Shown piece after piece: positions 26,050 through 33,390 of a stretch of DNA of 33,390 bases. The stretch lies in contig BJGC01000022.1 of assembly GCA_014190235.1 (NCBI GenBank), positions 1-33,390 of the forward strand, written 5' to 3'. Both the position numbers and the translations under genes were made by a program. Numbering within the stretch: position 1 is the stretch's first letter; every line of letters starts with the position of its first letter. This DNA is from Actinomycetes bacterium (lineage in GTDB: Bacteria; Actinomycetota; Acidimicrobiia; Acidimicrobiales; Ilumatobacteraceae). The notes below the pieces were generated by a model. It saw only the letters and a program-made list of their open reading frames with translations. It ran no database searches and was not told where the DNA came from.

Positions 26050-27588
26050 TCAGCCGACGCTGGCGACTCGCGCATTGAAGTCTTGAATGAGCTCATCCCA
26101 AATAGGGGTATAGCGTCGCAGTCCGCGCCAAAAACTCTGCGACCTGCGCGCTTCAAACACATCGAACGGTGTGCCTTGCTGCTCGACCCATGTGTAGTAG
26201 CCCAGATTAAAGATGCGGTTTCGATCGCGATCAGTGCAATCAATCATGTTGTCAGTGTCGATATTTACAAGATGCGTATCGTAGAGACGCTTCGCATCTT
26301 GCGTCGAGAAACCACCTGCAAATAGTCGTGCCATAGTTTTTTTACGTTCGCTCGGATACAGCACGCTTCCGTCAGTCGCAATCGTAATCAAGGCATCATT
26401 CGCGCCAAGATTAAGCAACTTTGCGGTTTTGATTGCTGCAACAATATTGCATATTGACGAAAAACCAAAGTGTGTAAGTGTTTCAACGAGTTCAGGGGTG
26501 AAACCTTTGGTCTCGATCAAAAACTTCTGCCCCTCTGGAGAATTGAAAACAACATCTAACTCATCTGTGACATGGTCGGAGACTGCCACGACAACATCTG
26601 TGTTTGTGATGTTTTGAATCAGAGGAATGTGCTTGTCACCGATTCCCTGAATGTTGTGCTCACCAAAACCATTCTCAAGCATTGTTGGGCATTCGAGCGC
26701 CTCAACAGCCACGATTTTTGTTCCGTAGAGATCTTTGAGACGATCACCTGCGGCGATTGTTCCACCGGAGCCCGTGGCTGACGTAAATGCAGCCAATCGA
26801 ATATCGGCAAAGCCGTTGGCTTTGACATGTTCAAAGACATGAGCAAGAGCACGCCCTGTGACTTCGTAGTGTCCGAGATGATTACCAAATTCGCAAAATT
26901 GATTCAGGATGAAATTTCCGGGATCTTTAGCCATTTCGTTGCACGCGTCATAGATTTCCTTGACATTGCTCTCGGTGCCCGCTGTGCGCACGATGTCAGA
27001 AGGATCAACTACCCATTTGTCAAGCCAGTCAAAACGTTCTTGTGACATGCCTGCCGGGAGAACCGCAACTCCGCGCGAACCCATGAGCGTGCTGATAGCA
27101 ATACCACCGCGGGCATAGTTGCCAGTTGATGGCCACACGGCGCGATGGCGAGTGGGGTCAAACTGCCCAGTAATCACCCTGGGAGTAAAACATGAATACG
27201 CAGCAAGAACTTTGTGCGCTGTAATCATCGGGAACCGATCGCCAAACATCACGATGATGGGGCTGTCGACTCCGGTGAGCGACGGCGGCAACACAACATG
27301 CGCCGGAACATCAACACGATTTCCGTCCATGTCGTTGTACCAGTGAACTCTGAACAAGTTGCGGGGGTCGGCTGCGTCTTTGTCAACACCTTGAACGATT
27401 GATGCAGGGATTCGTGACGGATCCGCAAGTTCGCCAAATGTGGGCAAAACGATGTGTTGTTGAGCGAAGCGTTGCACACTGTTTTCAAGAGACTCTGCGT
27501 CCACCACGCGATCTGCAAGCCCAAGTTGATCCTCGAGAACCGCCGAATCAAGTTCGTCATGCAGCGTTGTTGATGTCATACCCTGCAT
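26050..27588 (-). CDS. Fold-type II PLP enzyme, cysteine synthase-like superfamily, unusual long form
   Basis: A 512-residue protein with the hallmarks of fold-type II PLP enzymes but much longer than cysteine synthase (about 310). Counting from the ATG at 27588: candidate PLP lysine Lys126 in T-A-H-K-V-L, the asparagine loop P-S-T-G-N-Y-A-R-G (153-161), and the phosphate-binding G-S-G-G-T-I (273-278). About 100 extra residues precede the lysine and about 90 follow the catalytic fold, ending in Trp/Tyr-rich segments. I do not recognise a characterised relative; a lyase, beta-replacement or deaminase reaction is inferred. The start could also be the ATG at 27579 or a GTG at 27618. It is divergent from the tRNA-Leu gene and upstream of the second PLP gene. 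Confidence 0.7.
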   Translation of the reverse strand: MQGMTSTTLHDELDSAVLEDQLGLADRVVDAESLENSVQRFAQQHIVLPTFGELADPSRIPASIVQGVDKDAADPRNLFRVHWYNDMDGNRVDVPAHVVLPPSLTGVDSPIIVMFGDRFPMITAHKVLAAYSCFTPRVITGQFDPTRHRAVWPSTGNYARGGIAISTLMGSRGVAVLPAGMSQERFDWLDKWVVDPSDIVRTAGTESNVKEIYDACNEMAKDPGNFILNQFCEFGNHLGHYEVTGRALAHVFEHVKANGFADIRLAAFTSATGSGGTIAAGDRLKDLYGTKIVAVEALECPTMLENGFGEHNIQGIGDKHIPLIQNITNTDVVVAVSDHVTDELDVVFNSPEGQKFLIETKGFTPELVETLTHFGFSSICNIVAAIKTAKLLNLGANDALITIATDGSVLYPSERKKTMARLFAGGFSTQDAKRLYDTHLVNIDTDNMIDCTDRDRNRIFNLGYYTWVEQQGTPFDVFEARRSQSFWRGLRRYTPIWDELIQDFNARVASVG

Positions 27589-27651
27589 TCTGCCAGCAAT
27601 GGTATCCAGAAGGGACACTTTGTGCGTTGCAGTTGGCTTGTGTTGCGCCTG

Positions 27652-27657
27652 TACCCT
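27652..27657 (+). promoter_or_regulatory. Candidate -10 element for tRNA-Leu and the following gene
   Basis: TACCCT ends 10 nt before the mature tRNA 5' end; TTGCAG lies 19 nt upstream of it as a loose -35. There is no other space for a promoter serving the D-threonine aldolase-like gene, so it probably drives both. Confidence 0.35.
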
Positions 27658-27667
27658 GTGGTGTCTT

Positions 27668-27741
27668 GCCGGCGTGGCCCAATTGGCAGAGGCACCAGGT
27701 TTAGGACCTGGGTGTTGTGGGTTCGAGTCCCACCGCCGGCA
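27668..27741 (+). tRNA. tRNA-Leu (anticodon UAG) with short variable region
   Basis: A 74-nt cloverleaf: acceptor arms 27668-27674 and 27734-27740 pair perfectly; the D-arm (27677-27693) has a 3-bp stem and a long loop with GG; the anticodon stem is 27695-27699/27707-27711 with anticodon TAG at 27702-27704; the T-arm is 27717-27733 with TTCGAGT loop; discriminator A at 27741. CCA is not encoded. The D-arm, A73 and T-arm resemble leucine tRNAs, but the variable region is only 5 nt (27712-27716), whereas tRNA-Leu is normally class II with a long variable arm. Identity as Leu rests on the anticodon (CUA/CUN codons) and the D-arm. Confidence 0.88.
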
Positions 27742-27743
27742 CT

Positions 27744-28757
27744 ATGAACATCGCTGATTTGCCGACCCCTGCGGTCGTGATCGACGCAGCAATCCTGCGC
27801 AACAACATCACGCACATGGCAACGCTGCACCCTGCAACTGCATTGCGCCCGCATGTCAAAGCACATAAGTGCACATCGTTGGCACGACTTCAACAAGACG
27901 CAGGTCACACCGCGTTTACGTGTGCAACCCCGCGTGAAGTCATCGGAATGGCTTCTGCTGGAGTGGGCACCGATCTCTTGCTGGCAAATGAAGTTCTCGA
28001 TCCCCAACGACTCACACAAATGGCTCGTGCACAAGACACCACTCGCGTAACTGTTGCAGTTGACTCACAAGAAACTGTTCGCGCTGCTGCTCGAGCAGGC
28101 ATTGCCAATGTCTTGATCGACATCAATGTTGGTTTGCCACGCTGTGGCTGCTCAGTCGATGACGCACCGCGACTTGCTGACTTAGCACGCTCATTGGGCG
28201 TAGAGGTTCGCGGAGTAATGGGCTATGAAGGTCATCTCATGATGGTTGCCGACAAACAAGAACGCCGAGACAAGGTGCACGAGGCAATGCAAATCCTTGC
28301 TGATGCAATTTTGCGTGTTGGTGGAAACATCGTGTCGGCTGGTGGCACCGGAACATTTGATATGTACGACGGCACCGTTGTCAATGAAGTCCAAACTGGC
28401 AGCTATGCGCTCATGGACACGTATTACTCCCAACTTGGATTACCTTTTCACCAAGCAATGTGGGTGCTTGGTACCGTGATTTCAGTCAGTCCCGAATGGG
28501 CAGTTGTTGATGTTGGTCTCAAAGCTCTTGGCATGGACCACGGCGACCCAAGCATTGATCAACACAAAGTGTGGTTCTGCTCCGATGAGCACATCACATT
28601 TTCACCATCAGACAGAGTCACTTTCCCGAGCATCGGTGATCAGATTCGGGTCACACCCGGACACATTGACCCCACTATGTCAATGCATTCTACCGCATTT
28701 GTTATTGACGGTGATGCTGTGATCGACCAATGGTCAATCGACCTACGGGGTTGGTAG
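27744..28757 (+). CDS. D-threonine aldolase/D-serine dehydratase family PLP enzyme
   Basis: A 337-residue fold-type III (alanine racemase-like) PLP protein. The PLP lysine is expected at Lys39 in R-P-H-V-K-A-H-K; G-T-G-T-F (201-205) and Q-T-G-S-Y-A-L-M-D (217-225) match the cofactor and substrate regions of the family. At the C-terminus P-G-H-I-D places His307 and Asp309 where D-threonine aldolases hold their divalent metal; D-serine dehydratases have His and Cys there. So D-threonine aldolase-type cleavage of D-beta-hydroxy amino acids is favoured, by inference. The ATG lies 2 nt after the tRNA-Leu, with no ribosome binding site, and no later start keeps the conserved T-P-A-V-V-I-D. The 3' end overlaps rdgB by 15 bp in convergent orientation. 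Confidence 0.85.
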   Translation: MNIADLPTPAVVIDAAILRNNITHMATLHPATALRPHVKAHKCTSLARLQQDAGHTAFTCATPREVIGMASAGVGTDLLLANEVLDPQRLTQMARAQDTTRVTVAVDSQETVRAAARAGIANVLIDINVGLPRCGCSVDDAPRLADLARSLGVEVRGVMGYEGHLMMVADKQERRDKVHEAMQILADAILRVGGNIVSAGGTGTFDMYDGTVVNEVQTGSYALMDTYYSQLGLPFHQAMWVLGTVISVSPEWAVVDVGLKALGMDHGDPSIDQHKVWFCSDEHITFSPSDRVTFPSIGDQIRVTPGHIDPTMSMHSTAFVIDGDAVIDQWSIDLRGW

Positions 28758-29333
28758 TAGTTCTCGCAACGCAACTACCGCACGTGCCCTGTGAGACATT
28801 GTATTTTTTTCGTCGCTTGAGAGTTCTGCAAATGTACGACCATCGCCGTCATTGGGAATAAACACCGAGTCATACCCAAATCCGTTATCGCCGCGCTCTG
28901 CTAAAGCAATTGTTCCGTTACACGTGCCATCGGCGTGAATCACAGTTCCGTCAGCACGAACAATCGCCAACACAGTACGAAATCGCGCCGACCTGTTGAC
29001 GATTCCATCAAGGCGCTCCAGCAATAACGCCCGGTTGCGTGCATCACTCTGTGGTTCTCCGGCAAATCGAGCACTCCACACTCCCGGAGCACCATCGAGA
29101 GCATCTACTTCTAGACCAGTGTCATCAGCAATGGCGTCAGCATGAGCAAAAGCAGCAACAGCCTCTGCCTTGATGACGGCATTTTCTAACAGTGTTGAGC
29201 CGGTCTCGTGTACTTCACCTAGTTCTGCAGGTCGTGGCACGAGATGCACAATGTCTTGCAGCAGTGCATTCATTTCTTCTACCTTGTGCACGTTTGCTGA
29301 TGCGCACACCAACACCATGAGTGGTTGTGTCAC
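28743..29333 (-). CDS. rdgB: XTP/dITP diphosphatase (non-canonical purine NTP pyrophosphatase)
   Basis: A 196-residue HAM1/RdgB-type enzyme that hydrolyses ITP, dITP and XTP to the monophosphate, keeping deaminated purines out of nucleic acids. Seen: S-A-N-x-H-K-V-E-E-M near 12-21 (usual S/T-x-N-x-x-K), [11 protein letters not shown] (69-79) with catalytic Asp70/71, and G[10 protein letters not shown] and S[11 protein letters not shown]. The start is GTG overlapping the rph TGA (GTGA, 29330-29333). The order murI-rph-rdgB matches mycobacteria. Confidence 0.95.
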   Translation of the reverse strand: MTQPLMVLVCASANVHKVEEMNALLQDIVHLVPRPAELGEVHETGSTLLENAVIKAEAVAAFAHADAIADDTGLEVDALDGAPGVWSARFAGEPQSDARNRALLLERLDGIVNRSARFRTVLAIVRADGTVIHADGTCNGTIALAERGDNGFGYDSVFIPNDGDGRTFAELSSDEKNTMSHRARAVVALRELLPTP

Positions 29334-30100
29334 TGTTTACGAAAAAGTTCTGCCCGCCGAGGCGGAGCGACTGCCATTAACTGCGCTTGCAAGTCAAAGA
29401 TGTGCTCTAATCCCGCTGATGCCAGACCTAGCAAAGAATCTAATTCACTGCGAGAAAACGCCATTCCTTCTGCTGTGCCTTGTACCTCGACGAAACGCGG
29501 CTCTGCTCCGGTCATTGACTTGAGCATCACAACGTTCATGTCAACCTCGGCAGAACTGTCTTCGACGTACGGAAGATCAAGCACAGGGACACCCGAGCAG
29601 ATTCCGACGGAGATTGCGGCGCAATATGAATGCAGTGGATTGGCAGCGATGCGGCCGTTTTGAATCAGGCGTGTCACGGCATCGTGCAGTGCCAAGAATC
29701 CGCCACAAATACTTGCGGTGCGTGTTCCGCCATCTGCTTGCAACACATCACAGTCCACGAGCAACTGCCGCTCGCCCAACACCGACATGTCACATGCAGC
29801 GCGTAACGACCGACCAATGAGCCGCTGAATTTCAACGGTTCGGCCACTCTGCTTGCCTTTTGCTGCTTCTCGATCCACTCGTTCTGGAGACGAGCCTGGC
29901 AACATCGAATATTCAGCGCTCACCCAACCCTTGCCACTACCTTTCATCCAGCGCGGTACGTCCTCGTCAATGGACGCAGTGCACAACACGCGTGTCTTGC
30001 CAAAACTCACCAGCACGCTGCCGGCTGACATCTCCGTGAAATCACGCTCAAATGTCATTGGGCGCAATTGATCGTTTGCTCTTCCGTCGGGGCGTGTCAT
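29330..30100 (-). CDS. rph: Ribonuclease PH
   Basis: A 256-residue phosphorolytic 3'-5' exonuclease that trims tRNA precursors. The start [14 protein letters not shown] matches the family's R-x-D-G-R-x-x-x-x-L-R-P, and [12 protein letters not shown][13 protein letters not shown] and [15 protein letters not shown] are intact. I use the ATG at 30098-30100, which overlaps the murI TGA as ATGA, rather than the long upstream frame. Since the tRNA in this window lacks encoded CCA, 3' trimming followed by CCA addition is relevant, though RNase PH acts genome-wide. Confidence 0.95.
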   Translation of the reverse strand: MTRPDGRANDQLRPMTFERDFTEMSAGSVLVSFGKTRVLCTASIDEDVPRWMKGSGKGWVSAEYSMLPGSSPERVDREAAKGKQSGRTVEIQRLIGRSLRAACDMSVLGERQLLVDCDVLQADGGTRTASICGGFLALHDAVTRLIQNGRIAANPLHSYCAAISVGICSGVPVLDLPYVEDSSAEVDMNVVMLKSMTGAEPRFVEVQGTAEGMAFSRSELDSLLGLASAGLEHIFDLQAQLMAVAPPRRAELFRKQ

Positions 30101-30921
30101 GTTGTTATTCCTCCAGTTGTCCATTGTTGTGCATTGGCAAGTTCGGGACCAAGTAATCGTCTGCCTAGATCGGCAAACCATTGCACATCCCCAGAAGACA
30201 AGAACTGATGTATGCCCGTGCGCCCTGTTTCTTGACGACTATTTGCTTTGGTCAACAAATCTGCCAGCGCGAACGCTGTTTCATCACCACTGCTCACAAG
30301 AACTACGTCTGGCCCCATGACGTCGGCGATCACTCGCGACAGATATGGATAATGCGTACACCCCAACAGCAAAGCATCTACTCCAGCGTCACGAACGGGG
30401 GCCAAAAGTGCCTCAGCCAAAATTGCGACGTCATCTCCGGACGTTGTGCCGCGTTCGACAAATTCGACAAATCCAGGGCACGCAGTCGCCGTGAGTTGCA
30501 GAGTTGGATCAGCCTGTGCCAACGCGCGTTGATATGCACCTGATGCAATAGTGCCAACTGTTCCGATGACTCCGACTTTTTTGTTTCGAGTTGTCAAAGA
30601 CAGTGCGTGCGCGCCTGGCTCGATGACGCTAATAATCGGAACAGGAAGTTCTGCTGCGAGTTCTTCAAACGCAACCGATGCCGCCGTGTTGCAGGCGATG
30701 ACAATCGCCTTAACGTCAAAATCATGCACCAGACTCCAGGCCAGTTCGTGGGCGTATCCACGTACTTCTGCTGCTGGTTTTGGACCATATGGATACCGAC
30801 CAGTGTCTCCGATGTACACCAAATCTTCTGCTGGCAAGAGATCAATAACGGCACGAGCAACCGTGAGTCCACCAAAACCTGAATCGAACATGCCGATTGG
30901 GCGCGTGACACCAGAAGCCAT
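30097..30921 (-). CDS. murI: Glutamate racemase
   Basis: A 274-residue cofactor-independent racemase supplying D-glutamate for peptidoglycan. The paired catalytic cysteines are Cys77 (A-C-N-T-A) and Cys188 (G-C-T-H-Y-P); the N-terminal [13 protein letters not shown] (9-21) has the expected Asp13-Ser14. The ATG at 30919-30921 is preceded directly by a GTG; I prefer the ATG because TAGCCT lies 6 nt before it, as at clpP, pointing to leaderless transcription. It heads murI-rph-rdgB, with 4-bp overlaps down the series, and lies 27 bp downstream of cysM. Confidence 0.95.
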   Translation of the reverse strand: MASGVTRPIGMFDSGFGGLTVARAVIDLLPAEDLVYIGDTGRYPYGPKPAAEVRGYAHELAWSLVHDFDVKAIVIACNTAASVAFEELAAELPVPIISVIEPGAHALSLTTRNKKVGVIGTVGTIASGAYQRALAQADPTLQLTATACPGFVEFVERGTTSGDDVAILAEALLAPVRDAGVDALLLGCTHYPYLSRVIADVMGPDVVLVSSGDETAFALADLLTKANSRQETGRTGIHQFLSSGDVQWFADLGRRLLGPELANAQQWTTGGITT

Positions 30922-30927
30922 CACATC

Positions 30928-30933
30928 AGGCTA
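30928..30933 (-). promoter_or_regulatory. Candidate -10 element TAGCCT for murI-rph-rdgB
   Basis: Minus-strand TAGCCT ends exactly 6 nt before the murI ATG, the same arrangement as clpP. It lies in the 27-bp gap after cysM, so murI may have its own promoter as well as readthrough. Confidence 0.5.
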
Positions 30934-30948
30934 CGCCAATGGAGCTAT

Positions 30949-31935
30949 TTAGAAGTAGATGATCTTTTCAGCGTTTTGTTCGGCTACATCAAGGTCTTCT
31001 GTGTATGCGCCTGTCGAGAGATACTTCCAGCCACCATCACACACGATAAATACGATGGTTCCTTCTTCTATTTCACTCGCTACTTTGACTGCGCCAGCAA
31101 GTGATGCACCTGCTGAGATGCCAGAAAAGATTCCGCACTCCTGCACAAGACGCCTTGTCCACTCAATTGATTCGCGTGGACGCACAACTCGTTTGCGATC
31201 CAGCAGATCGCGTCCGTGCCAGTTGTCAAACACCGGTGGAATGTATCCGTCATCAAGGTTGCGCAAACCTTCTACTTGTTCACCAAGTGGAGGTTCTACT
31301 GCAATGACTTTGATGTCTGGATTTTGTTCTTTGAGATAACGTCCAACTCCCATGAGGGTTCCGCTCGTGCCAAGACCCGCGACAAAGTGCGTGATCTCTG
31401 GGCAGTCTCTGAAAATTTCTGGACCAGTTGTTTCGTAGTGAGCGCGAGGATTTGCGTCGTTGGCGTACTGATACAAGAAGCACCATTCTGGGTGTTGCTC
31501 TGCAAGTTCTTGCGCGCGGCGCACAGCGCCATTTGAACCTTCTTTGCCATTCGTCAAAATAATGTCAGCACCAAACACCTCGAGCATCTGTCGACGTTCG
31601 ATACTTACTGAAGTCGGCATCACGATGGTGATGGGATACCCCTTCATCTTTGCAATGGCTGCGAGAGCGATTCCGGTGTTGCCAGATGACGGCTCAATGA
31701 TTCGCTGTCCTGCCACAAGCCGACCAGATTTTTCAGCGTCTTCGATCATTGCTTTTGCAATGCGATCTTTGACTGAGCCAAAAGGATTTTGATTTTCTAA
31801 TTTGGCGACAATGCGTACATTTGGATTAGGTGACAACACCGAGACATCAACGAGTGGCGTATTGCCGATCAGATCGAGCGCGCCCTGCAACACAAACACT
31901 GAACCGCCGCGGCGATGGAGGTCTGCAATTGACAT
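30949..31935 (-). CDS. cysM: Cysteine synthase, CysM type (probable O-phosphoserine sulfhydrylase)
   Basis: A 328-residue fold-type II PLP enzyme. PLP lysine Lys56 in G-S-V-K-D-R, S-S-G-N-T-G loop (83-88), phosphate loop G-T-S-G-T (189-193). The overall sequence, including G-W-K-Y-L-S-T-G-A-Y near the C-terminus, is of the mycobacterial CysM type, which makes cysteine from O-phosphoserine with the sulfur carrier CysO. The arginine of G-L-R-N (Arg225) corresponds in context to Arg220 of M. tuberculosis CysM, tied to phosphoserine preference. The ATG at 31933-31935 is used; a GTG three codons upstream is possible. mec precedes it, as in mycobacteria, but no cysO gene lies between. Confidence 0.9.
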   Translation of the reverse strand: MSIADLHRRGGSVFVLQGALDLIGNTPLVDVSVLSPNPNVRIVAKLENQNPFGSVKDRIAKAMIEDAEKSGRLVAGQRIIEPSSGNTGIALAAIAKMKGYPITIVMPTSVSIERRQMLEVFGADIILTNGKEGSNGAVRRAQELAEQHPEWCFLYQYANDANPRAHYETTGPEIFRDCPEITHFVAGLGTSGTLMGVGRYLKEQNPDIKVIAVEPPLGEQVEGLRNLDDGYIPPVFDNWHGRDLLDRKRVVRPRESIEWTRRLVQECGIFSGISAGASLAGAVKVASEIEEGTIVFIVCDGGWKYLSTGAYTEDLDVAEQNAEKIIYF

Positions 31936-31953
31936 TGTGGGCACTTTCTGGTC

Positions 31954-31968
31954 TCGGGCTAATCCCGA
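31954..31968 (-). promoter_or_regulatory. Small hairpin in the cysM leader
   Basis: A 5-bp stem TCGGG/CCCGA with a 5-nt loop lies about 20-30 nt upstream of the cysM ATG. It is short, has no U-tract and may be incidental. Confidence 0.25.
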
Positions 31969-31982
31969 CGAATCCTGTCATA

Positions 31983-31988
31983 ATTGTA
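31983..31988 (-). promoter_or_regulatory. Candidate -10 element for cysM
   Basis: Minus-strand TACAAT in the 73-bp space between mec and cysM; it predicts a leader of about 40 nt. No clear -35 is present. Confidence 0.35.
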
Positions 31989-32008
31989 ACCCTTTAACGG
32001 GGGCTTGC

Positions 32009-32434
32009 CTAGACGGGAACCAGAGTTTCTTCGGCAATTGTGCCGTTCACAAGCCGATAACTGCGGGTTTCGGGCAAGCCACGCTTGAGGCTGACGATGA
32101 TGTACGACCATTCCGGGTCCGGAGCTTGAGCCACATCAGTCGGGCTGGGGTAGGGCTCAGAGTGGGTATGACTGTGCACCACGCCGATGATCTCTAGGCC
32201 ATCCGCCTCTGCGGCGCGCTCGGCAACAAGATGCTCTTTGGCATCAATTGTGTAAATACGAGCACTCGCGGCCACATTTGTTGTGGGCACAAAACGCACC
32301 GCGCGTCTCGCCGTGGCATCCCCCACCAAGAGCCCGCACGCCTCATATGGGTAGCAGTCATAGGCATGGGCGATCATTTGCCTGAGGGCAAGTGTTGGGA
32401 CATGAAGTTCGCCGCGGAGGAATTCACCTGACAT
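32009..32434 (-). CDS. mec: JAMM/MPN metalloprotease, Mec (CysO-cysteine peptidase) type
   Basis: A 141-residue zinc peptidase of the Mov34/MPN/PAD-1 superfamily. The JAMM motif is complete: Glu31 (Y-E-A-C-G-L-L), His87 and His89 (H-S-H), then seven residues, Ser97 and Asp100 (S-P-T-D). In mycobacteria Mec releases cysteine from the CysO-cysteine adduct made by CysM. The ATG at 32432-32434 is used; GTG codons at 32443 and 32440 in the same frame are alternatives. TAGCCT lies 9 nt upstream of the ATG. It is upstream of cysM and divergent from smpB (36 bp apart). Absence of cysO nearby leaves the substrate open. Confidence 0.88.
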   Translation of the reverse strand: MSGEFLRGELHVPTLALRQMIAHAYDCYPYEACGLLVGDATARRAVRFVPTTNVAASARIYTIDAKEHLVAERAAEADGLEIIGVVHSHTHSEPYPSPTDVAQAPDPEWSYIIVSLKRGLPETRSYRLVNGTIAEETLVPV

Positions 32435-32443
32435 AGACACCAC

Positions 32444-32449
32444 AGGCTA
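32444..32449 (-). promoter_or_regulatory. Candidate -10 element TAGCCT for mec-cysM
   Basis: Third minus-strand copy of TAGCCT close to a start codon, 9 nt before the mec ATG. It suggests a leader of only two or three bases, and lies in the divergent mec/smpB space. Confidence 0.45.
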
Positions 32450-32470
32450 CCTGTACGCTCCGTTTGCTCT

Positions 32471-32947
32471 ATGACTACAACACCCGACACCGTATTAGCG
32501 AGCAATCGCAAAGCACGCCACGACTACAGCATCCTTGATGTGGTCGAGGCCGGAATTGTGCTGCTCGGAAGCGAAGTCAAAAGCCTTCGTTCTGGACAGG
32601 TACAAATCGTCGACGCCTACGCGCGGGTGCTTGACCACGAGATATGGCTTGATGGAGTGCATATTCCGCCATATCGATTTGCTGTTGGAACGGGCGCCCA
32701 CGACCCAGATCGTTCTCGCAAATTATTACTCAATCGTTCAGAAATTGATCGTCTTGGGGAGCGCATTGCGCGAGAGCGCTTGTCGCTTGTGCCACTCTCG
32801 CTTCGTTTAGTAGGCGGACGAGTCAAGGTTGAACTTGCGCTCGCAAAAGGACGCAAGGCTCCAGATAAGCGCAATGCAATTGCCGAGCGCGATGTACAAC
32901 GCGAGATGCAAAAAGCGCTTGGTCGTCAGCGCAAACGCAACGATTAA
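32471..32947 (+). CDS. smpB: SsrA-binding protein SmpB
   Basis: A 158-residue RNA-binding protein that brings alanyl-tmRNA to stalled ribosomes. Seen: N-R-K-A-R-H-D-Y near the N-terminus, G-I-V-L-L-G-S-E-V-K-S-L-R-S-G of the beta-barrel, and the basic tail with G-R-K-A-P-D-K-R-N-A-I-A-E-R-D that enters the decoding centre. Length is typical. TACGCT lies 11 nt before the ATG and there is no Shine-Dalgarno sequence. The tmRNA gene begins 55 bp downstream, so both partners of trans-translation are side by side. Confidence 0.96.
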   Translation: MTTTPDTVLASNRKARHDYSILDVVEAGIVLLGSEVKSLRSGQVQIVDAYARVLDHEIWLDGVHIPPYRFAVGTGAHDPDRSRKLLLNRSEIDRLGERIARERLSLVPLSLRLVGGRVKVELALAKGRKAPDKRNAIAERDVQREMQKALGRQRKRND

Positions 32948-32988
32948 TCCGTGCATTATTGCTCCAGCCTTGGTCTACACTGGTGACG

Positions 32989-32994
32989 TATAAC
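32989..32994 (+). promoter_or_regulatory. Candidate -10 element for ssrA
   Basis: TATAAC ends 8 nt before the predicted tmRNA 5' end at 33003, the usual distance to a start site. The -35 is not well defined. Confidence 0.45.
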
Positions 32995-33002
32995 CGACAC
33001 AC

Positions 33003-33387
33003 GGGGCTGACAGGTTTCGACACCAGTTTCGTTGGCCGGACGTGCGACCCGAGTTGCTCAGACTCGTTAAACAGGGCAAAAAAAGAATTGCCAACGAGCA
33101 GTTCGCTCTCGCCGCCTAATTCATTAGGTAGTTGAGAGACACCGTGAGCAGCAATGCCGCACGGGGCCAATCCATCGCAGCCCGGCAACAGAAGCGAAGG
33201 ATGACAGCGAGAAAGAACGCTGACTGCAGGAAAGCCTGCTGACATGTCGCAAAGACGGCACGTGGCCCACCACTTCGGTGATGGGAAATCGACCCACCGG
33301 TGGTGTTGCGTTAGCACCGAAGTGGGAATGGTCGTAGCGCGGTCGTCTAGCGCCTGATGGACGGGGGTTCGATTCCCCCCAGCTCCA
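33003..33387 (+). ncRNA. ssrA: Transfer-messenger RNA (tmRNA)
   Basis: One-piece tmRNA of about 385 nt. The 5' GGGGCTGACAGGTTTCGACA is a hallmark start, and the 3' end has a T-arm GGGGG-TTCGATT-CCCCC and an acceptor strand CAGCTCC (33380-33386) pairing with GGGGCTG (one G-U pair), then discriminator A at 33387; CCA is not fully encoded (CCG follows). The tag frame ends with TAA at 33117-33119; reading back gives GKKRIANEQFALAA with GGC at 33075-33077 as the likely resume codon. The A-L-A-A ending directs rescued proteins to ClpXP-type proteases. The window ends 3 bp later. Confidence 0.96.
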
Positions 33388-33390
33388 CCG

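Overview
The window is a gene-dense, roughly half-GC stretch of an actinobacterial chromosome. Marker content supports this: a WhiG-type sigma factor beside xerC, an Rv2466c-like mycothiol-linked thioredoxin-fold protein, a Mec (JAMM)-CysM-MurI-RNase PH-RdgB block, and gene order resembling the ispG-rseP-dxr and cdsA-frr-pyrH-tsf-rpsB-(M23)-whiG-xerC-dprA-comM regions of Mycobacterium and Streptomyces. The moderate GC, the Thr/Pro-rich tail of the lipoprotein, and missing partners (ylxR, rbfA, cysO) suggest an Acidimicrobiia-like lineage such as an Ilumatobacter relative; that placement is inference.

Layout. 1-221: 3' end of folP (+). 242-6627 (-): translation operon rimP-nusA-infB, followed by an Rv2466c-like protein and a histone-deacetylase-fold hydrolase; a terminator-like hairpin lies in the rimP leader. 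6773-9573 (+): proS and manA. 9579-15145 and 15142-17540 (-): rpsB-tsf-pyrH-frr-cdsA-dxr-rseP-ispG, joining ribosome supply, UMP kinase, phospholipid precursor synthesis, isoprenoid (MEP) synthesis and a site-2 protease. 17717-22972 (-): comM-dprA-xerC-whiG-M23-like protein, linking DNA uptake/recombination with a developmental-type sigma factor. 23015-23503 (+): a small lipoprotein. 23528-24139 (-): clpP. 24195-24722 (+): beta-carbonic anhydrase. 24733-27588 (-): two adjacent fold-type II PLP enzymes of unknown substrate. 27668-28757 (+): a tRNA-Leu(UAG) followed after 2 nt by a D-threonine aldolase-like gene. 28743-32434 (-): mec, cysM, murI, rph, rdgB. 32471-33387 (+): smpB and ssrA (tmRNA), the two partners of trans-translation, adjacent to each other.

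Many genes are tightly packed: ATGA or GTGA overlaps join rimP/nusA, dxr/rseP, pyrH/frr, comM/dprA, xerC/whiG, murI/rph and rph/rdgB. Several first genes of transcription units lack a Shine-Dalgarno sequence and have a -10-like hexamer about 5-9 nt before the start codon (clpP, murI, mec, proS), suggesting leaderless transcripts.

Most of the window is housekeeping. The points most worth a second look are the tRNA-Leu with a class-I-size variable region abutting a coding sequence, an Xer recombinase with an apparent second N-terminal core-binding domain, the uncharacterised PLP enzyme pair, a mec-cysM pair without cysO, the hairpin in the rimP leader, and two proteins (M23-like, Rv2466c-like) with altered catalytic residues. 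No CRISPR array, insertion sequence, prophage or defence island was seen. No gene-free stretch exceeds 300 bases; the longest, 17541-17716 between rpsB and the M23-like gene, holds the rpsB leader.
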